Part shown: positions 61,101 to 64,000 of the stretch, piece after piece
Layout of the letters: every line of letters starts with the position of its first letter
Numbering within the stretch: the first letter of the stretch is position 1
Source: Pseudoselenomonas ruminantium
GTDB lineage: Bacteria > Bacillota > Negativicutes > Selenomonadales > Selenomonadaceae
NCBI GenBank assembly: GCA_015058625.1
Contig: SVCA01000010.1
Span: 61,635 to 125,634, forward strand
Direction of reading: 5' to 3'
DNA length: 64,000 nucleotides
Notes under the pieces: model-generated
Database searches by the model: none
Seen by the model: the letters and a program-made list of their open reading frames with translations, nothing else
Told to the model about the DNA's origin: nothing
Translations under genes and position numbers: made by a program

Positions 61101-62523
61101 CTTAGGCTTGGAAGAAAACAGTGTGGGTAGAAATGATGATTTCTATCTCTTAGGCGGTGACTCCATAAAATCCATGCGAGTCATGGCAACGGCGGATATT
61201 GAGGGATTGAGTGCCAAGACCATCTTCAAGTGCAAGACAGCACGGCGCATTGCAGAAGAACTTTCCGGACAGATGCTCGGGAATCTGCAGGAATACGATG
61301 AAGAAGCGCGGAGCAAGGCCATCCCCGCAACACTGGCGCAGATGCTGATGGTGGATGATCAATTCATGGACGTACGTTCGCCCATGTACAATATTCCCGT
61401 ATTCTATCGCCTGAATGCAAAACTGGATGCAGAAAAGCTGGCCCAGGCAGTGGATGAGGCCGTAAGCCATCATCCCTCCCTCAACTCCGTGTTTACCATA
61501 GATTTGGATGGGGAAGGGGAAATCAGACAGCATATAGAGCCGGGAATTCTGCCCAAAACAACCGTTAAGGATGTTACAGAAGATGAACTGGAACAGCTTA
61601 CGCAAACGCTGGTGCAGCCGTTCCGTATCTTCAATGCACCGCTTTTCCGCTCGCAGATTTTCCGCTGTGGTGAAAAATTGTACCTCTTTATGGATGTGCA
61701 TCACATGATTTCCGATGGCACTTCGCAGGGCGTATTGCTCGCAGATATTGCCAAGGCCTACTGGGGAAAACCGCTGGCGCGCGATTACTATTACAGCTAT
61801 CTGCGGCAGGAATGGGAAGCCCAGGGAACCAAGGAATTTGATGAGGCCAAGGCTTATTTCCAGAATCTCTTGGCCGGTCATGACTGGTGCAGGATTCCTA
61901 CCCCGGATTTCGAGACATGGGAGACGGAATCGCTTATAGAGGCAGAAGATGACGTCGTGACCGTTCAGCAGGTGGATGCGGCGGAAAAACGCCGGGGCTA
62001 TTCCCGTACCGTTTTGGCCATTACGGCAGCCATGCTCGCCTTGCAGGAATACTGTCATAAGGACGAAATCAATGTCGATTATCTCAACAGCAACCGTACG
62101 GAAAAATACCTGCAGAATACAGTGGGGCTGGTCTTCAAGATGCTGCCTCTGGCTGTGGATTTGCAGCAATATTCTTCTCTGGACATGCTGCTGCAGGAAG
62201 TGAACCGTCAGGTCATTGAGAGTTTTGCCAACAGTATTTGCGACTATAGTGCCAAGGAAAACATCGCCGAGGAAGATGCTATCGTGGTCAATTACGTTGC
62301 CCAGTTGGGTGATGCATCCAATATGGAAGGCTTTGAACCGACGGAAGTTCCTTTGGCCGGTGTGGATGAATCCATGATGGGACATGCCGACCTCTATCTG
62401 CAGGAGAAAAACGGCAAGGTCAATATCCATATCGAGTATTTGGCCCATGCTTATGCTGAGGGCAGTATCCGGAAATTCTTGGATATCTACATCAAGCATT
62501 TCAAACAGTTGGTAAATGGATGA
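55129..62523 (+). CDS. Two-module nonribosomal peptide synthetase, A-T-E-C-A-T-C
   Basis: The 2,464-aa protein starts at ATG 55129, seven bases after GGAGG. Approximate domains: A1 25-490 (YMIYTSGSTGKPKGV, YGPTEFT, YRTGDLARY, TPNGKLDRKAL); T1 505-575 (FFEIGGDSIKAIR); E 585-1000 (HHTIVDGISWRILLEDL, EGHGRE, RTIGWFTSIFPV, FNYLG are epimerase motifs); C 1040-1475 (HHIIVDGW); A2 1495-1965; T2 1980-2055 (YLLGGDSIKSMR); terminal C 2065-2460 (HHMISDG). No thioesterase or reductase is present. It should load one residue, epimerise it to D and join it to a second; the last C domain may release or cyclise the product or condense it with a free amine. Specificity codes aligned by eye to GrsA: A1 DAECVGTVDK, A2 DAESLGGVVK. 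Both have Glu at position 239; A2 resembles lysine-type codes. A MATE exporter follows by 18 bp. Confidence 0.92.
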   Translation: MDIQVEKILAVSEGEQYVYDASETWVDLFRKQAEKYPDEMAVADENGGMTYKELDEASDRVAKYLMDEGLKENTFVAIRMGRSKEFIAAALGVHKAGGAYVPLDLDYPAGRVTYMLEDSEAKMVITEKTVKQAVETCPPLAPQEYKQSPEGLAYMIYTSGSTGKPKGVMIQHKALVNFVHFIRERWHLTEKSRIACHSNFAFDASVEDLYPALTAGGCVYIVPEEARRDIFEMKKFIEKHGITGGCYTTRFGQMLAGDEPLNVDYIVLGGEAMTSTVKARGAVYNTYGPTEFTVDATYFELEKGKEYNPIPIGRPLYNCAAFILGEKQELLPLGEVGELCLSGPQLAKGYWKRPELTAEKFIDIKIADDDVRRVYRTGDLARYNEAGQLEFFGRIDFQVKLRGFRIELGEVESAALKYPGIIQVAAEVKHDTLCLYYTAEKDIDEQAWKSAMEESLTDYMIPGCFIRLDKMPETPNGKLDRKALPEPVMERSVEYIEPRNELEQAIVDCMKKALERDVKIGALDNFFEIGGDSIKAIRMVSFLRAQGILLKANDVLKHRVVEKIAQFAKYGAEEMQVSQEPIEGLVEDSGIFLFYKDLDYPESDYFNQSTLLEWKGKADLAALQAAFDGITFQHDMLRTRFEQGHLFVKAAVASEHGVTLEEYTLTDDTDKIKELCEDIQSHLAVDKALVRAALLHAGARDLFFITAHHTIVDGISWRILLEDLETAYGQALAKESVKLPEKTHTYQDYAQAMKEYRDSYALSLEIPYWQETVRKVLAMETSKGKDYSRHFAHLTVSMDKPGTDKMLAAKLSAYQLEINDLLLTAVGRSYRQTFGKDSLSLQLEGHGREYIGKELLTDRTIGWFTSIFPVVLEKLNGEAQHDLIRVKETLHRIPNKGVGYNVLAFVEGQHKLAWEKNLIPKMVFNYLGDVAGAEENRTYFAPDSKDGFSTGLDYQAVKNCDGPDLAVNCLIDGGCFNLYLDYNTGLYDEKTAESFANGILKEIGELTAHLDSVHETVVTASDLGETSWSEEEFNAVVEEFAARGEHIERIYPLTPLQEGMLLSHVMDPHDSAYRLVDIYALNFLPTEKELRLALDALAERHEVLRTAIIHEGVAVHRQAITDRKLGLSLVDISKEQDNFAAANKLREKMLHEGFDLQRKPLFQIICAKTSENTACLITAVHHIIVDGWCVGTYLKDFEHFLQMAREGIAQPEILSDKAGLYETMVRELIAKDRKAATKYFANLLDGYENQAEIPAYGRIAEHERYKDNRIIRHLDAGLIGQFEQMCRNAGATLSSGMELAWGMVLQTVCRLDDVVFGKVVSGRDNTSADVSDLVGLFINTVPVRLKTGKDSTAAELLQNLHEQSLEGNPFDFCPLSDVQKAIGMSDGLVYSILSFENYGDDEDGLSMLKPMLVKEEHVGSYVGIDATALADGSIEVILSFDPQRYRKIEMERIFALMEHYIACMVEQPQRSLHSMPLLDKEQEAELIALSKGPTYVYDMSETWVDMFLKQVKERPEHTAVVDSTGKYTYGELEQVSNSIAVWLSEKGTKEGDFVALRMDRVKEFLAGVIAVEKLGAAYVPIDPTYPEDRIAYMLEDSAARAVLTEEAVAEAIAKYPKAESVNRAVPQGRAYMIYTSGSTGRPKGVVQSHRSLRAYVEWRLIDFAITEKSVHAVHPSFSFDASLEDLLCPIAAGSEIHILSEELRRNMEEMKDYIIEHGIVHASFSTQMGMAMLNQYPDLPMRYMLMGGEKMLPCRKTDIQIVNGYGPTEFTVVSSYHWVDQEKDIDIPIGRPVPNTYSFICDAYGHLLPQGMAGELCLAGNQIADGYWNKPEITARSFVPCPFLKGEKMYRTGDLARYNEDGELEYLGRIDHQVKLRGFRIELGEIENCASQYDGIEQVAAAVVKEQLVLYYTQAEGIKIDIEQFKHFLSGTLTEYMVPTVYIPLDVMPLTPNGKINRKILPVPDLQGQHVAYEAPTNEMEKKLCDVFAKVLGLEENSVGRNDDFYLLGGDSIKSMRVMATADIEGLSAKTIFKCKTARRIAEELSGQMLGNLQEYDEEARSKAIPATLAQMLMVDDQFMDVRSPMYNIPVFYRLNAKLDAEKLAQAVDEAVSHHPSLNSVFTIDLDGEGEIRQHIEPGILPKTTVKDVTEDELEQLTQTLVQPFRIFNAPLFRSQIFRCGEKLYLFMDVHHMISDGTSQGVLLADIAKAYWGKPLARDYYYSYLRQEWEAQGTKEFDEAKAYFQNLLAGHDWCRIPTPDFETWETESLIEAEDDVVTVQQVDAAEKRRGYSRTVLAITAAMLALQEYCHKDEINVDYLNSNRTEKYLQNTVGLVFKMLPLAVDLQQYSSLDMLLQEVNRQVIESFANSICDYSAKENIAEEDAIVVNYVAQLGDASNMEGFEPTEVPLAGVDESMMGHADLYLQEKNGKVNIHIEYLAHAYAEGSIRKFLDIYIKHFKQLVNG

Positions 62524-62541
62524 TGGGAGGGGGACCGTTGG

Positions 62542-63879
62542 ATGAAAATAGAGCTTTCCGAACATTTTACGTATAAAAAAATATTACTCTACAGCCTGCC
62601 GAATATCGGCACCATGCTGGCGATTACTTCGTTTCAGATGGCAGATGGTTTTTTCGTATCCAACTGGCTGGGGGTAAGCTCCTTTGCGGCTGTCAATCTG
62701 GTATTTCCTCTGTTGATGATGCTGGTGGCGCCGGGCTTCATGATTGGTGAAGGCGGCAGTGCCTTTATCTCCAAGCTCAAGGGCGAGGGCAATATCGAAA
62801 AAGCCCGGCAGTATTTTACGCTGCTGGTGGCTGTGATATTTATCTGGGGCGCTTTCTTTAGTACCCTGATGTATATCTTCCTGCCGGAGATTGTCCGCTT
62901 GCTGGGGGCATCGGAAGAACTTGTGCCCTATTGTCTGCGATATGGGCGCATTCTGTTCCTGTTCATTGCGCCGCTGCTCATAACCACGTCATTTCAAAGT
63001 CTGTGGGTCATGGCCGAGAAATCGGAGACAGGTTTTTACCTTTCAGTGGTGCAGGGCGTGACACATGTTATTCTGGACTGGCTGTTCATCGTCGTGCTGG
63101 AATATGAGATTGAGGGAGCGGCTACGGCAACGGGGCTGGCAACTATCGTGAACACGCTCATTACCTTGTGGTATTTCTCCCGTCCCAATGCCTCCGGCTT
63201 GCATTTTGTGCGTTTCCACTTTGACCTCTATCGTCTGGCGAAGATTTGCTACAATGGCATATCCGAGATGGTCGATGCCGTTTCGGTCAACATTTTGGAG
63301 CTTGTCTACAATCTGCAGCTCATGCTGCTGCTGGGGCAATTAGGTGTGGCTGCTATCGGTGTGCACAGTTATGTTGGCGAGGTGTTTTTATCCGTCTTCT
63401 TTGCCATCAATACGACGACGGTGACGGTGGTCGGTTACAAATATGGTGCAGGGGATTTTGACGGCATAAGAGATTTGATGAAGAAGAACATCGTTTTGAC
63501 GCTGGGCTTGGGCTTCGTCATGACCGTTGTCGGTGTTTCTTTGGCCGATGACATTGCCACCTTGTATCTTGGCTACGATGCTGAAGCACATGCTTTTGCG
63601 ACCAGAGCCCTCAGAATTTGCGCACTGGAATTTTTCCTGTACGGTTTTTGCCTTGTGACCTCAGGCTTTTTTACGGGGCTGGACCGGGGCACGATTTCGG
63701 CAGTCATTGCCGTCTGCCAGTCGCTGATTGCGCCGATTGTCTTCATCTACTTGTTCCCGGTGCTGTTCGGTGCGGACAATATCTGGTACGCTGCCCCGGC
63801 GGCTACGGTGGTCGGAGCTATTCTTGGCACGGCTTTTCTGGTAAAGAAAATGCCGCTGCTGGGAACGGAAGAAGATTGA
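62542..63879 (+). CDS. MATE-family exporter linked to the NRPS
   Basis: The 445-aa protein has about 12 transmembrane segments and MATE features (LYSLPNIGTMLAITSFQMAD, GFFVSNWLGVSSFAAVNLVF; internal duplication of halves). It resembles the DinF/NorM-like branch often paired with natural-product genes. GGGAGGGGG lies upstream of its ATG and only 18 bp separate it from the NRPS, so cotranscription and export of the peptide product are likely. It shares the transport family with the gene at 47070 but little visible sequence identity. An insertion-sequence end lies 46 bp after its stop. Confidence 0.9.
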   Translation: MKIELSEHFTYKKILLYSLPNIGTMLAITSFQMADGFFVSNWLGVSSFAAVNLVFPLLMMLVAPGFMIGEGGSAFISKLKGEGNIEKARQYFTLLVAVIFIWGAFFSTLMYIFLPEIVRLLGASEELVPYCLRYGRILFLFIAPLLITTSFQSLWVMAEKSETGFYLSVVQGVTHVILDWLFIVVLEYEIEGAATATGLATIVNTLITLWYFSRPNASGLHFVRFHFDLYRLAKICYNGISEMVDAVSVNILELVYNLQLMLLLGQLGVAAIGVHSYVGEVFLSVFFAINTTTVTVVGYKYGAGDFDGIRDLMKKNIVLTLGLGFVMTVVGVSLADDIATLYLGYDAEAHAFATRALRICALEFFLYGFCLVTSGFFTGLDRGTISAVIAVCQSLIAPIVFIYLFPVLFGADNIWYAAPAATVVGAILGTAFLVKKMPLLGTEED

Positions 63880-63925
63880 TTGCGTTTCGTTAAAAAAATA
63901 GAAAAAGCCCGGACGAACTGATTCT

Positions 63926-64000
63926 TGTAGTGACCCCATAAAGTTAGACCTTACCGGTAGTAGCAATTATTTGCTGCTACCGTTTTTTTATGCTGCGGCA
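63926..64000 (+). mobile_element. Terminal inverted repeat of an IS3-like insertion sequence, truncated by the window edge
   Basis: TGTAGTGACCCCATAAAGTT (63926-63945, continuing AGACC) matches the type of IS3-family ends, which carry TGA-ACCCCAAAAAGTTAGAC-like termini. A strong hairpin with T-run follows at 63955-63989, as in many IS ends that block incoming transcription. No transposase coding is visible in the 75 bases available, so the family is tentative. Confidence 0.5.
63955..63989 (+). terminator. Terminator inside the IS end
   Basis: CGGTAGTAGCAA (63955-63966) pairs with TTGCTGCTACCG (63971-63982) with one G-T wobble, followed by TTTTTTT. Confidence 0.75.

Overview
The window comes from a diderm Firmicute of the class Negativicutes, most likely a Selenomonas-type organism. 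This is an inference from gene content. Firmicute-style genes (fapR, fabK, coaX, a ProRS with an inserted editing domain, strong AGGAGG ribosome sites, frequent TTG/GTG starts) sit beside Gram-negative envelope functions (two RND efflux systems, a sigma-54 factor). No rRNA, tRNA or CRISPR array was recognised.

Layout. 1-6.6 kb is an accessory stretch. It holds a YgjP-type metalloprotease, a Fic protein with an N-terminal autoinhibitory motif, an XRE regulator, and an AT-rich co-directional run: an XpaC-like membrane protein, a 50-aa zinc-ribbon protein, an unknown, and two zinc-ribbon/Sel1-repeat proteins, the second with a CFI-box C-terminus. It ends in a broken HI0074-family gene. 6.6-14.5 kb carries a radical-SAM activase-like protein, a eukaryote-type hexokinase, rpoN, a 49-aa protein under two FapR-like operators, an OmpR/histidine kinase pair and an A-type flavoprotein. 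14.7-19 kb is RND pump 1. 19-27.5 kb is a housekeeping operon: pyrH-frr-orf-ferredoxin-uppS-cdsA-dxr-rseP-ispG-proS. 27.7-30.6 kb has a dicarboxylate symporter, a 419-bp gene-free repeat region, an RpiB-like protein and yceD-rpmF. 30.7-39.2 kb is the FapR-controlled fatty-acid operon (fapR-plsX-fabK-fabD-fabG-acpP-NMO-fabF-rnc-MBL), with no fabH. A 647-bp gene-free region holds two large related hairpin elements. Then come marR and divergent RND pump 2, an Asp/Tyr-rich protein, and a LysR gene divergent from a decaying redox-type cluster with gene fragments and an apparent fusion (45.6-50.5 kb). birA-coaX-dus and an M18 aminopeptidase follow. The end is a 2,464-aa two-module NRPS (A-T-E-C-A-T-C, no thioesterase) with a MATE exporter, then the terminal repeat of an IS3-like element cut by the window edge.

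The most unusual signal is non-coding. Two intergenic regions each carry a pair of inverted, structurally related hairpin elements about 110 bp apart (28,968-29,245 and 39,259-39,790). Their stems vary in sequence but stay paired, their loops are conserved, and one strand consistently reads mismatches as G-U wobbles. This is what a structured RNA or a BIME-like element would show. Other leads are the FapR-controlled 49-aa protein, TTGACATGTCAA dyads built into three terminators, a double dyad around a consensus promoter at 49.67 kb, and the NRPS ending in a condensation domain.
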